Assembly: GCA_937902285.1 (NCBI GenBank)
Contig: CALGTB010000039.1
Location: 1-10,464 of the forward strand
Reading direction: 5' to 3'
DNA length: 10,464 nucleotides
DNA from: an uncultured Actinomycetes bacterium
Lineage (GTDB): Bacteria; Actinomycetota; Actinomycetes; S36-B12
The notes under the pieces were generated by a model. That model was given only the letters and a program-made list of their open reading frames with translations. It was not told where the DNA came from and ran no database searches. The position numbers were made by a program, and so were the translations under genes. Shown here in pieces: positions 1 to 6,314 of the stretch (position 1 is the first letter of the stretch; every line of letters begins with the position of its first letter).

Positions 1-31
1 GTTCATCCTCGAATCACTCCCGATCCGCTGG

Positions 32-49
32 GGCCCGACTTCTCGGGCC
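32..49 (-). promoter_or_regulatory. Stem-loop in the ylxR-infB intergenic region (second hairpin)
   Basis: A perfect 7-bp GC-rich stem (32-38 pairs with 43-49) closes a 4-base loop. In the minus-strand transcript it reads GGCCCGA, loop GAAG, TCGGGCC. No U-rich tract follows it, so it is not a standard intrinsic terminator. It is the second of two hairpins between the ylxR stop and the expected infB start. Possible roles are transcript processing, pausing or attenuation, or translational control. None of these is shown by the sequence. Confidence 0.5.
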
Positions 50-55
50 TCCGTG

Positions 56-77
56 TCGCCGGACGGTTGTCCGGCGA
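56..77 (-). promoter_or_regulatory. Stem-loop in the ylxR-infB intergenic region (first hairpin)
   Basis: A perfect 9-bp stem (56-64 pairs with 69-77) closes a 4-base loop. The minus-strand RNA reads TCGCCGGAC, loop AACC, GTCCGGCGA. It lies directly downstream of the 26-bp tandem repeat, and the last three bases of the repeat form part of the stem. Only 6 bases separate it from the next hairpin. There is no U-tract. The rest of 1-108 shows no supported gene. An ATG on the minus strand at 6-4 with GGAG about 10 bases upstream could be the infB start, but only two codons are visible. Confidence 0.55.
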
Positions 78-146
78 TGGTGCTATGTCGTGCGATTCAG
101 CGATGGTGCTATGTCGTGCGATTCAGCGATGGTGCTGCGTCGTGCG
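75..146. repeat. 26-bp tandem repeat, about 2.8 copies, spanning the ylxR stop codon
   Basis: Copies lie at 75-100 and 101-126 and are identical over all 26 bases. A partial third copy at 127-146 matches with two substitutions (CTAT in the full copies, CTGC here). On the minus strand the TAG stop of ylxR is in the 101-126 copy, and the last six residues of YlxR (SLNRTT) are encoded by it. Because 26 is not a multiple of three, extra copies are out of frame with each other. A gain or loss of a whole copy would still leave the same protein end, because the stop is regenerated. Confidence 0.9.
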
Positions 147-429
147 GTCCTGCGCTGATGGCGTCCCGCAGGGCAGCCAGGTCCAGTGGGCCCGGCACCC
201 GCAGAGCGCGGTCGAATGCCCGTCGGCGCAGGGCGCGCTCCAGGCATCCCGGGTCGGGATGCAGGTGCGCTCCCCGGCCCGGCAGCCGCCGCCCAGGGTC
301 CGGGACAACGGCCCCGGCCACGGCGACGACCCTCATCAGGTCTGACATTGCAGCCCGCTCCCGGCACCCGACGCAGGTGCGACGAGGGCCGACGATGCTG
401 GCTGATGAGGAGTGTACCCCGCCGGACAC
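109..429 (-). CDS. ylxR: YlxR-family (DUF448) nucleic-acid-binding protein
   Basis: This is a small basic protein of 106 residues from the nusA-infB operon. YlxR proteins are predicted RNA binders; some homologues have been linked to RNase P or to transcription control. The family signature is clear: PRRTCVGCRER near residues 15-25 and GRGAHLHPDPGCLERALRRRAF at about 51-72. The start is a GTG at 429, 5 bases after the nusA stop. It is the only usable in-frame start before the CVGC motif, since the next in-frame ATG would remove that motif. The Shine-Dalgarno site is weak, so translational coupling to nusA is likely. The first 14 residues (VSGGVHSSSASIVG) are an unremarkable extension. The C-terminus ends inside a 26-bp tandem repeat, so the last residues are probably not conserved. 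The family assignment is firm and the start is less so. Confidence 0.85.
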   Translation of the reverse strand: MSGGVHSSSASIVGPRRTCVGCRERAAMSDLMRVVAVAGAVVPDPGRRLPGRGAHLHPDPGCLERALRRRAFDRALRVPGPLDLAALRDAISAGPHDAAPSLNRTT

Positions 430-434
430 CCTGC

Positions 435-1436
435 TCAGTCCGTGGCGGGGTCGGGGCGAGGCTCCGGAGGCGGGGCCGTGTCGGACCGGATGTCGATGCG
501 CCAGCCCGTCAGGCGAGCGGCGAGTCGGGCGTTCTGCCCCTCGCGGCCGATGGCGAGCGACAGCTGGTAGTCGGGCACGATCACCCGCGCGGCACGGGCC
601 ACCGGGTCGACGATGAGGACGGCCGTGACCCGAGCGGGTGACAGCGCATGGCCGATCATCTCCGCCGGGTCGTCGCTGTGATCGACGATGTCGATCTTCT
701 CGCCGTTCAGCTCGGCCATGACCTGCCTGACCCGCTGGCCGACGGGGCCGATGCACGCGCCCTTGGCGTTGACCCCCGGCACCGTCGACTTCACGGCGAT
801 CTTGGTGCGATGACCCGCCTCCCGGGCGACGGCGGTGATCTGCACGGTCCCGTCGGCGATCTCGGGCACCTCGAGCGCGAAGAGCGCCTTGACCAGGTTC
901 GGGTGCGTCCGCGACACGGTCACCTGGGGTCCCTTGAAGCCCTTGCGCACGTTCGTGACGAGGCACTTGATGCGGGTCCCGTGAGGGTAGGACTCGCCCG
1001 GAGCCTGCTCCTCGGGCGGCAGGTTCGCCTCGATCTTGCCGATGTCGACGCGGACCATGCGCGGATTGGTCGTCTGCTGGACGACACCCGAGACCAGGTC
1101 GCCCTCCCGGCCGCTGAACTCGAGCAGGGTGGCGTCACCCTCCGCCTCGCGCAGCCGGTTGAGCAGGACCTGACGGGCCGTGGTGGCCGCGATGCGCCCG
1201 AAGCCGTCCGGGGTGTCGTCGAACTCGCGGAGGATCGTGCCGTCCTCGTCGGTCTCCGCTGCCCACACGGTGACGTGCCCGGACTTGCGGTCCAGGGTGA
1301 CCCGGGCCTTCTGAGCCGCCCCCTCGGTGCGGTGGTAGGCGACCAGCATGGCCTGCTCGATCGACTCCACGACGAGGTCGAGCGAGAGGTCCTTCTCCCG
1401 GACCAGGGCCTTCAGTGCGCTGACGTCGATATCCAT
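435..1436 (-). CDS. nusA: Transcription termination/antitermination factor NusA
   Basis: NusA binds RNA polymerase and nascent RNA and modulates pausing, termination and antitermination in the cytoplasm. The 333-residue protein has the expected domains. An N-terminal RNA polymerase-binding domain covers about 1-105 and includes EQAMLVAYH. An S1 domain covers about 110-180, with VVQQTTNPRMVRVDIGKIEA. Two KH domains follow, with GxxG loops GPVG at 230-233 and GREG at 297-300 (QLSLAIGREGQNARLAARLTG). The protein ends at a short proline-rich acidic tail. It lacks the acidic repeats seen in E. coli NusA, which is normal for actinobacteria. The ATG at 1436 lies 5 bases after the rimP stop. GGGGAG within the end of rimP serves as its Shine-Dalgarno site. 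It is very likely cotranscribed with rimP upstream and ylxR downstream. Confidence 0.97.
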   Translation of the reverse strand: MDIDVSALKALVREKDLSLDLVVESIEQAMLVAYHRTEGAAQKARVTLDRKSGHVTVWAAETDEDGTILREFDDTPDGFGRIAATTARQVLLNRLREAEGDATLLEFSGREGDLVSGVVQQTTNPRMVRVDIGKIEANLPPEEQAPGESYPHGTRIKCLVTNVRKGFKGPQVTVSRTHPNLVKALFALEVPEIADGTVQITAVAREAGHRTKIAVKSTVPGVNAKGACIGPVGQRVRQVMAELNGEKIDIVDHSDDPAEMIGHALSPARVTAVLIVDPVARAARVIVPDYQLSLAIGREGQNARLAARLTGWRIDIRSDTAPPPEPRPDPATD

Positions 1437-1441
1437 GGCTG

Positions 1442-1957
1442 CTACTCCCCTGCCTCGTCGTCCGACTCGATCTCGTCGTCCGGCACGACCTCGTCGACGC
1501 GGTTGAACTCGACCTGCACGAGCGCCCGGCGCACGTCGGACAGCGCGAGGGTGACGTCGCCCTCCGGGGTGGCGATGAGCACCTCGTCGTCCGACGGGAC
1601 GGCGACGACCCGCCCCTCGATCTCGCTGTCGTCCTTCCGCGTGACGTGGACCAGCCTGCTCAGCGCCCGCCGCCAGTGGCGCGGCTCGGTGAGGGGCCGG
1701 TCGACCCCGGGCGACGTCACCTCCAGGACGAACGGTCCGGGAAGCTCGTCGGACAGCGGGGGGACATCCAGCGCATCGGACACCCGACGGCTCACGTCGG
1801 CGATGAGGTCGAGGTCGACTCCCCCGTCACGATCCACGACCACGCGCACCACGTGCCGGCGACCGGCCTTCTGCACCTCGACGGACTCCAGGTCGACTCC
1901 GAGATCGGCCAGCGGCGCGAGCAGCCCTGCGCTCACGATGTCGGCGGATGCACTCAT
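1442..1957 (-). CDS. rimP: Ribosome maturation factor RimP
   Basis: RimP assists maturation of the 30S ribosomal subunit in the cytoplasm. The 171-residue product has the family layout. An N-terminal alpha/beta domain contains VEVQKAGRRHVVRVVVDRDGGVDLDLIADVSRRVSDALD. The hallmark LEVTSPGVDRPLTEPRHW segment comes next, near residues 78-95. A C-terminal SH3-like domain follows (VTRKDDSEIEGRVVAV, then EGDVTLALSDVRRALVQVEF), and the protein ends in a strongly acidic tail (VPDDEIESDDEAGE). The ATG at 1957 is preceded by a strong Shine-Dalgarno site, GGGAGG at 1967-1962, four bases from the start. It is the first gene of the rimP-nusA-ylxR block, so its promoter should lie in the 140-base divergent region upstream. 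The identification is secure. Confidence 0.95.
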   Translation of the reverse strand: MSASADIVSAGLLAPLADLGVDLESVEVQKAGRRHVVRVVVDRDGGVDLDLIADVSRRVSDALDVPPLSDELPGPFVLEVTSPGVDRPLTEPRHWRRALSRLVHVTRKDDSEIEGRVVAVPSDDEVLIATPEGDVTLALSDVRRALVQVEFNRVDEVVPDDEIESDDEAGE

Positions 1958-1976
1958 GTCGCCTCCCGGGAATCCT

Positions 1977-2000
1977 GTTGTGGTCGATCAGTTGTGGTCG
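1977..2000. promoter_or_regulatory. 10-bp direct repeat in the divergent rimP upstream region
   Basis: GTTGTGGTCG occurs at 1977-1986 and again at 1991-2000, separated by ATCA, giving a 14-base period. It sits 20-43 bases upstream of the rimP start, next to the -10-like CAGGAT (1977-1972 on the minus strand). The second repeat falls about where a -35 element would be expected. The central TGGTCGATCA is also an imperfect palindrome. A regulator-binding site is a reasonable inference, but chance is not excluded. Confidence 0.4.
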
Positions 2001-2082
2001 TGCGCCGAGCATCGGAGGGTCACGGTGAGGTCGCCGCATTCAGCGCTCTCACCCAGCCTCCCCGGGAACTGTACCCACTGCA

Positions 2083-2096
2083 TGCCATCCTTGGCA
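2083..2096. promoter_or_regulatory. Inverted repeat TGCCA-N4-TGGCA just before the lipoprotein start
   Basis: A perfect 5-bp inverted repeat with a 4-base spacer (TGCCATCCTTGGCA) ends one base before the ATG at 2098. The same stretch contains CATCCT at 2086-2091, a possible plus-strand -10 six bases from the ATG. The site could therefore be an operator over a leaderless promoter. The rest of the divergent interval (1958-2097) shows a minus-strand TACAGT at 2073-2068 as an alternative -10 for rimP and no recognisable -35. This is weak evidence and an inferred role. Confidence 0.25.
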
Positions 2097-2097
2097 C

Positions 2098-2622
2098 ATG
2101 CCTGCGGAACGGTCCCTCCCCGCTCTGACGCCAGGGCCCGCCGGGCGGTCCCCTCTCGCTCTGACGCGTCGACAGGGGCTTACCGCCGTGGCTCTCCTGG
2201 GACCGGTCGGCTTCCTCACGGCGTGCAGCTCGAGTGCCGAGCCCGGCCCGACGGCGACGGCTCCGGCACCCGCGACGGTGGCATCGGCCGCCGCGGCACA
2301 GGAGAACGAGCTGGTCGCGCTCTACGACATGGTGATCGCGACCTTCCCCGCACTCGCAGCCGCACTGGCGCCGCTGGGCGACCAGCACCGCGCGCATGCC
2401 GCCTCCCTCGACACGACGGCGGCCGTCCCGCCATCGGCCGCCAGCGCGCCCGCGAGCGCCGACGAGGCACTCGCCGCGCTCATCGCCGCGGAGCGGCGGG
2501 CGATGCGACAGCGGGTCGACTCGTGCGTCGAGGCGGACGAGCCCGGGCTGGCCCGCACGCTGGCCTTCATCGCCGCCTCCGAGGGCTCGCACGTGCCCGC
2601 CCTCCGGGCGCTGCGCTCATGA
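2098..2622 (+). CDS. Putative Tat-exported lipoprotein with a ferritin-like helical bundle
   Basis: The product has 174 residues and I recognise no named gene. The N-terminus has a twin-arginine signal (LTRRQGL, arginines 24-25), a hydrophobic stretch (TAVALLGPVGFL) and a lipobox LTAC with the acylated cysteine at 43. It is therefore predicted to be an exported, membrane-anchored lipoprotein. A low-complexity Ala/Pro/Thr linker follows (about 46-67). The mature part looks like four helices carrying possible diiron ligands: E69 or E71 in helix 1, H97 and H100 in HRAH in helix 2, E132 in helix 3, and ESxxH-like E162/H165 in helix 4. This resembles rubrerythrin-type proteins, but metal binding is inference. 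The ATG at 2098 has no clear Shine-Dalgarno site. Its stop overlaps the next gene's start as ATGA, so the two are probably translationally coupled. The lipoprotein call is firmer than the ferritin-like call. Confidence 0.7.
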   Translation: MPAERSLPALTPGPAGRSPLALTRRQGLTAVALLGPVGFLTACSSSAEPGPTATAPAPATVASAAAAQENELVALYDMVIATFPALAAALAPLGDQHRAHAASLDTTAAVPPSAASAPASADEALAALIAAERRAMRQRVDSCVEADEPGLARTLAFIAASEGSHVPALRALRS

Positions 2623-3044
2623 CCGCCGCCGAGGCCTGGGCGGCCGTCGTCGAGGGTGAGGACGCGGCGGTGTTCGCCTACTCCGTGGCGGGCGCCCGCG
2701 TGGGCGCGTCGGCGCGCGCGAAGGCTCTCAACGGGCTCGACGCCCACCGCGCCCACCGGGGTCGGGCGAGCGCCCTCGTCACTGCGGCCGGAGGCACGCC
2801 GCCGACGCCTGCTGTCGCGTACGACCTGCCCTTCGAGGTCACGTCGCGGGCGACAGCCCGGGCGCTCATGGCCTTGGTCGACAACCGACTTGTCGGCCTG
2901 TACGCCGATGCGGCCGAGCAGGCGTCAGGAGACGACCGCCGCTGGGCGGCCCGATCGGCCGCCGAGAACGCCACCCGCGCTGTCACCTGGGGAGCCGAGC
3001 CGCAGGCCTTCCCCACGGGCGAGGCCGTCGGGTCAGCCTCGTAG
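2619..3044 (+). CDS. Ferritin-like DUF4439-family protein
   Basis: This is a 141-residue helical protein without signal peptide or membrane segment. The sequence resembles the actinobacterial DUF4439 ferritin-like domain: WAAVVEGEDAAVFAYSVAGARV in helix 1, LDAHRAHRGRASALV in helix 2, then a loop TPPTPAVAYDLPFEV, and two further helices. It shares the HRAH motif (H43, H46) and general layout with the lipoprotein just upstream. It lacks an obvious glutamate in helix 3 (D88 instead) and a histidine in helix 4 (E116 only), so a complete diiron site is doubtful. The ATG lies in a 4-base ATGA overlap with the upstream stop. This DUF4439-type gene is often found beside rimP in actinobacteria, and its role is unknown. 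Its last 12 bases overlap the end of the convergent permease gene. Confidence 0.75.
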   Translation: MTAAEAWAAVVEGEDAAVFAYSVAGARVGASARAKALNGLDAHRAHRGRASALVTAAGGTPPTPAVAYDLPFEVTSRATARALMALVDNRLVGLYADAAEQASGDDRRWAARSAAENATRAVTWGAEPQAFPTGEAVGSAS

Positions 3045-3818
3045 GTCCCACGCCAGCCGCAGGATGAGCACGCCCACCACCGCAAGGAACACGATGCGGA
3101 CGAAGCCGCTGCCCCGGCGGATGGCCATCCTGGCGCCGATGATGGCCCCCGCCATGTTGCACAGGCCCATGAGCAGCCCGAGCAGCCACAGGATGGACCC
3201 GGTGATCCCGAACACGATGATGGCGGCCACGTTGGTCCCGAGATTGACGACCTTGGCCGTCGACGACGCGTTCAGGAACGAGTAGCCGAGGCCCGCGACC
3301 AGCACGATGAGCAGGAACGAGCCCGTGCCGGGACCGAGGATGCCGTCGTAGAAGCCGATGGCCAGCCCCGCCGCGATCGCCACCGCGTAGTGGCGCCGGT
3401 GGCCCTGCCAGCGCAGCTCCTGCGTCTGGCCCATCCGGGGGCTCAGCAGCGTCCACAGCCAGACGGCGATGAGCAGCACGACGATGATCGGGCGGAACGC
3501 CTCGGCAGGCACCCGGCTGGCCACGAGCGCTCCCAGCCCCGCGCCGATGAAGGCGGCCACCGCCATGGGCAGCGCCGTCCGCACATCGGGCGGCGCCTTG
3601 CGGGCGTATGTCGCCGTGGCGGCCGCCGTGCCGAGCACGCTGGAGACCTTGTTGGTGCCGAGGGCCTCGACCGGCTCCGCGCTGGGGAACGCAACGAGCA
3701 GGGCGGGCAGCTGCAGGAGGCCTCCACCACCGGAGACGGCATCGACCCAGCCGGCCATGGCGGCAGCGATGCAGAGGGCCACCAGGACGCCCGTGTCCGG
3801 CAGCGCGAGCGCGTCCAC
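3033..3818 (-). CDS. TSUP (TauE/SafE, YfcA-like) family permease
   Basis: This integral membrane protein of 261 residues has about eight hydrophobic segments. The two family signature regions, at equivalent places in the two halves, are AVSGGGGLLQLPALL (28-41) and GFYDGILGPGTGSFLLI (155-171). The second is typical of the YfcA branch. Family members move organosulfur or sulfur oxyanions or related small anions across the cytoplasmic membrane; the substrate here cannot be read from sequence. The reading frame is open much further upstream, but the GTG at 3818 is chosen. It lies 5 bases after the HAD gene stop, has AGGA close upstream, and leaves a normal-length first segment (TGVLVALCIAAAMAGWVDA). 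The gene is probably cotranscribed with proS and the HAD gene. Its end overlaps the plus-strand DUF4439 gene by 12 bases. Confidence 0.85.
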   Translation of the reverse strand: MDALALPDTGVLVALCIAAAMAGWVDAVSGGGGLLQLPALLVAFPSAEPVEALGTNKVSSVLGTAAATATYARKAPPDVRTALPMAVAAFIGAGLGALVASRVPAEAFRPIIVVLLIAVWLWTLLSPRMGQTQELRWQGHRRHYAVAIAAGLAIGFYDGILGPGTGSFLLIVLVAGLGYSFLNASSTAKVVNLGTNVAAIIVFGITGSILWLLGLLMGLCNMAGAIIGARMAIRRGSGFVRIVFLAVVGVLILRLAWDLRG

Positions 3819-3823
3819 CTGTC

Positions 3824-4537
3824 CTAGTGCCAGCCCTGCACGATGGCGACCACGTCGCTGAGGCGGTGGGCCGTCGCATCGGGGACGGCCGAGTCGTCGG
3901 GCACCTGCGCCGGGGGGATGGACGAGTTGGGGATGTGGATCGTCCGCATGCCGACGGCACGGGCTCCCAGGATGTCGTCCCACAGCCGGTCGCCGACGAA
4001 GACCGTCTCGGACGGCTGCACGTCGAGCGCCTGGAGGATCACGTGGAAGGCGTCCGCGTGCGGCTTGGCCATCGACAGCTCGCTGGTGTAGACCGCGGCG
4101 TCGATGAAGCCATCGAGGTCGTCGCGGGCGAACACCTCCTGGTGGTAGCTGCGGGGCCACATCGTGTTGCTCAGGACGCCCACGAGGTGGCCGCTGTCCT
4201 TGAGGGCGGCCATGACCTCCCGGGCATCAGGGTCGGCATAGGTGTGCGGAGCCCAGAAGTCGAGGTAGCTCCCCAGCGCCCGCAGGTGCCTGGCTCCGTT
4301 GATGTCGATCCCCTCGGCGAGGAAGAGCGAGTCGAGCGCCCCCGTGCTGATCGCGCCGTGGGACTCGCGCTGCGCGCGCCACAGCTGGTCCTCGCGCTCG
4401 CTCAGCCTCCGGGCGAGCGAGGCTGCGCCGACCGGGTCGTAGACCTCGGCGTACGCGTACCACTGCGCCACGAGGTCGACGTCGTGCCAGGGGGTGAGCG
4501 TGCCGCCCCAGTCGAAGACCACCGCGCGGATCGCCAT
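3824..4537 (-). CDS. HAD-superfamily hydrolase with a DWGGT motif I
   Basis: This cytoplasmic protein of 237 residues has all four HAD regions. Motif I is VVFDWGGTLT with the nucleophile D9. Motif II is GVLSNT with S123. Motif III is the lysine in SMAKPHADAF, K158. Motif IV is VFVGDRLWDDILGARAVGM with D183 and D187/D188. A helical cap lies between motifs I and II (about 20-110), as in C1-type HAD phosphatases. The unusual point is that the second aspartate of DxDGT is glycine (G11). The substrate is therefore uncertain. A phosphatase of the phosphoglycolate or haloacid type is the general expectation. The ATG at 4537 is one base after the proS stop, with GGGGGA in the proS end as Shine-Dalgarno site. 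A longer upstream frame is open but would run into proS. It is likely coupled to proS. Confidence 0.88.
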   Translation of the reverse strand: MAIRAVVFDWGGTLTPWHDVDLVAQWYAYAEVYDPVGAASLARRLSEREDQLWRAQRESHGAISTGALDSLFLAEGIDINGARHLRALGSYLDFWAPHTYADPDAREVMAALKDSGHLVGVLSNTMWPRSYHQEVFARDDLDGFIDAAVYTSELSMAKPHADAFHVILQALDVQPSETVFVGDRLWDDILGARAVGMRTIHIPNSSIPPAQVPDDSAVPDATAHRLSDVVAIVQGWH

Positions 4538-4538
4538 G

Positions 4539-6314
4539 TCAGTCCCCCGCGCCGACCAGGCGGGCGAGGTCGTCCACCGCCGTCGCCACCGCAAGGTCCG
4601 TGCGATCACCCGAGCGACGGTCCTTGACCTCGATGAAGCCGTCGACCAGGCGCTTGCCCACCACCACGATGGTCGGGACCCCGATGAGCTCGGAGTCGTT
4701 GAACTTCACGCCCGGCGAGACACCGCGGCGGTCGTCGAGCAGGACCCGCACGCCGCGCGCAGCCAGGCCCGCAGCCAGCCGCTCGGCCTCATCGAAGGGC
4801 TCGTCCGCCTTGCCGGTGGCCACGATGTGCACGTCGGCCGGGGCGATCTCCCGCGGCCAGATGAGTCCCTTGTCGTCGTGCGACTGCTCGGCGATGGCAG
4901 CGACGGCCCGCGAGACCCCGATGCCGTAGGAGCCCATCGTGACGGTGACGAGCTCGCCCTTCTCGTCGAGCACCTTGAGGCCGAGGGCGTCGGCGTACTT
5001 GCGCCCGAGCTGGAAGATGTGCCCGATCTCGATGCCCCGCGCCAGTCGCAGCTCCTCCCCGCACTGGGGGCAGGTGTCCCCCTCGCGCACCTCGGCGACG
5101 TCGATGACGCCGTCGGCCGTGAAGTCGCGGCCGGCGACCAGGTCGTAGACGTGCTGGCCGGCCACATTGGCCCCCGTGATCCAGCGGCTGCCGGTGACGA
5201 CGCGCGGGTCGACGAGGAACCTGATGCCCGACGCGTTCGCCTCGCCCAGGGTGCCGGGGCCGATGTAGCCCTTCACGAGCGACGGGTGCTTCGCGAAGTC
5301 CGCCTCCTCGAAGGGCCCGACCTCGCTCGGCGTCAGCACCGCCTCGAGGCGCTTCATGTCCACCTCGCGGTCGCCGGGCAGGCCGATGGCGAGTGGCGAC
5401 CTCGTGCCGTCCGGTGCCGTGACCATGACGACGACGTTCTTCAGGGTGTCGGCCCCGGTCCACGCGCGGTCGGACCGGGCGAGGTCCTCGCGTGCGTTGG
5501 ACACCGCGACGAGCGTGTCGATCGTCGGGGTGTCGGGCGTCTGCTCCGCGTGGGCCGGCGGCACGTCGCTGTGGTCGATGTCGGGCGGCACCGGCGTGAC
5601 CACCGCCTCGACGTTCGCCGCGTAGTCGCAGGCGACGCAGCGCACGTACGAGTCCTCGCCGACCTCCGTGGGCGCGAGGAACTCCTCGCTGGCGGATCCG
5701 CCCATCGCCCCGGACATGGCCGAGACGATGACGTACTCGAGTCCGAGCCGGTCGAAGGTGGTGACGTAGGCGTCACGATGGCGCTGGTAGGACGCGGCCA
5801 GGCCCGCGTCGTCGACGTCGAACGAGTAGGAGTCCTTCATGACGAACTCGCGACCGCGCAGGATCCCCGCACGCGGACGCGCCTCGTCGCGGAACTTGGT
5901 CTGGATCTGGTAGATCACCAGCGGCAGGTCCTTGTACGACGAGTACTCGCCCTTCACCAGGAGCGTGAACATCTCCTCGTGAGTGGGACCGAGGAGGTAG
6001 TCCGACCCCTTGCGGTCCTGCAGCCGGAACAGGGTGTCGCCGTACTCGCTCCAGCGCTGCGTCTGCTCGTACGGCTCGCGCGGGAGGAGCGAGGGGAAGT
6101 GCACCTCCTGGAAGCCGGCGCTGTCCATCTCCTCGCGCACGACCCGCTCGACGTTGCGGTAGACGAGGAAGCCGAGGGGCAGCCACGTGAAGACGCCCGG
6201 GGCCACTCGGCGCACATACCCCGCGCGCACCAGCAGGCGATGGCTCGGCACCTCCGCGTCGGCAGGGTCGTCTCGGAGGGTGCGCAGGAACAGGGTCGAC
6301 ATCCGAAGGATCAC
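4539..6314 (-). CDS. proS: Prolyl-tRNA synthetase (bacterial type, with editing domain)
   Basis: This class II aminoacyl-tRNA synthetase charges tRNA-Pro in the cytoplasm. The 591 residues match the full bacterial type. The N-terminus MILRMSTLFLRTLRDDPADA is highly characteristic. The catalytic core includes TFTLLVKGEYSSYKDLP-like sequence and motif 2 (FRDEARPRAG to REFVMKDSYSFD, 141-166). The INS editing domain spans about 224-407, with K292 and H388 as the likely equivalents of its known functional residues. Motif 3 is GSYGIGVSR (461-469), and the anticodon-binding domain covers about 490-591 (GVRVLLDDRRGVSPGVKFNDSELIGVP). CPQC at 415-418 belongs to the segment between the editing domain and motif 3. 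Translation starts at GTG 6314, keeping the conserved MILRMST; the alternative ATG at 6302 would remove four residues of it. No strong Shine-Dalgarno site precedes it, and a -10-like TAGGCT sits six bases upstream, so the mRNA may be leaderless. Confidence 0.97.
   Translation of the reverse strand: MILRMSTLFLRTLRDDPADAEVPSHRLLVRAGYVRRVAPGVFTWLPLGFLVYRNVERVVREEMDSAGFQEVHFPSLLPREPYEQTQRWSEYGDTLFRLQDRKGSDYLLGPTHEEMFTLLVKGEYSSYKDLPLVIYQIQTKFRDEARPRAGILRGREFVMKDSYSFDVDDAGLAASYQRHRDAYVTTFDRLGLEYVIVSAMSGAMGGSASEEFLAPTEVGEDSYVRCVACDYAANVEAVVTPVPPDIDHSDVPPAHAEQTPDTPTIDTLVAVSNAREDLARSDRAWTGADTLKNVVVMVTAPDGTRSPLAIGLPGDREVDMKRLEAVLTPSEVGPFEEADFAKHPSLVKGYIGPGTLGEANASGIRFLVDPRVVTGSRWITGANVAGQHVYDLVAGRDFTADGVIDVAEVREGDTCPQCGEELRLARGIEIGHIFQLGRKYADALGLKVLDEKGELVTVTMGSYGIGVSRAVAAIAEQSHDDKGLIWPREIAPADVHIVATGKADEPFDEAERLAAGLAARGVRVLLDDRRGVSPGVKFNDSELIGVPTIVVVGKRLVDGFIEVKDRRSGDRTDLAVATAVDDLARLVGAGD

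Noticed and set aside
1..6. Minus-strand ATG AAC at the left edge as the start of infB
   Set aside because: Gene order and a GGAG about 10 bases upstream make it possible, but only two codons are visible, so it is not called as a gene.
32..77. The two hairpins as a rho-independent terminator ending the rimP-nusA-ylxR transcript
   Set aside because: Neither is followed by a T-run, and infB is normally cotranscribed with these genes.
2014..2018. A CCTCC in the rimP leader (minus strand) that could pair with the rimP Shine-Dalgarno GGAGG as a riboswitch-like element
   Set aside because: Only five base pairs match, there is no supporting structure, and such matches are frequent in GC-rich DNA.
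2065..2069. GGAAC upstream of the lipoprotein gene as an ECF sigma -35 element
   Set aside because: No GTT-type -10 appears at the expected 16-18 base spacing.
648..2618. A long plus-strand open frame running antisense through nusA and rimP into the DUF4439 gene
   Set aside because: It is in frame with the DUF4439 gene only by absence of stops. The part before 2619 is antisense to well-identified rimP and nusA, and the lipoprotein gene occupies another frame just before the ATGA overlap.
3819..4160. Extension of the permease gene upstream to 4160
   Set aside because: The added residues are a shadow of the HAD gene in another frame and are not hydrophobic. The GTG at 3818 gives the normal family length.
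4538..4609. Extension of the HAD gene upstream to 4609
   Set aside because: The extension would overlap proS by about 70 bases. Its residues are unlike HAD N-termini, while the ATG at 4537 gives the canonical start and has a Shine-Dalgarno site.
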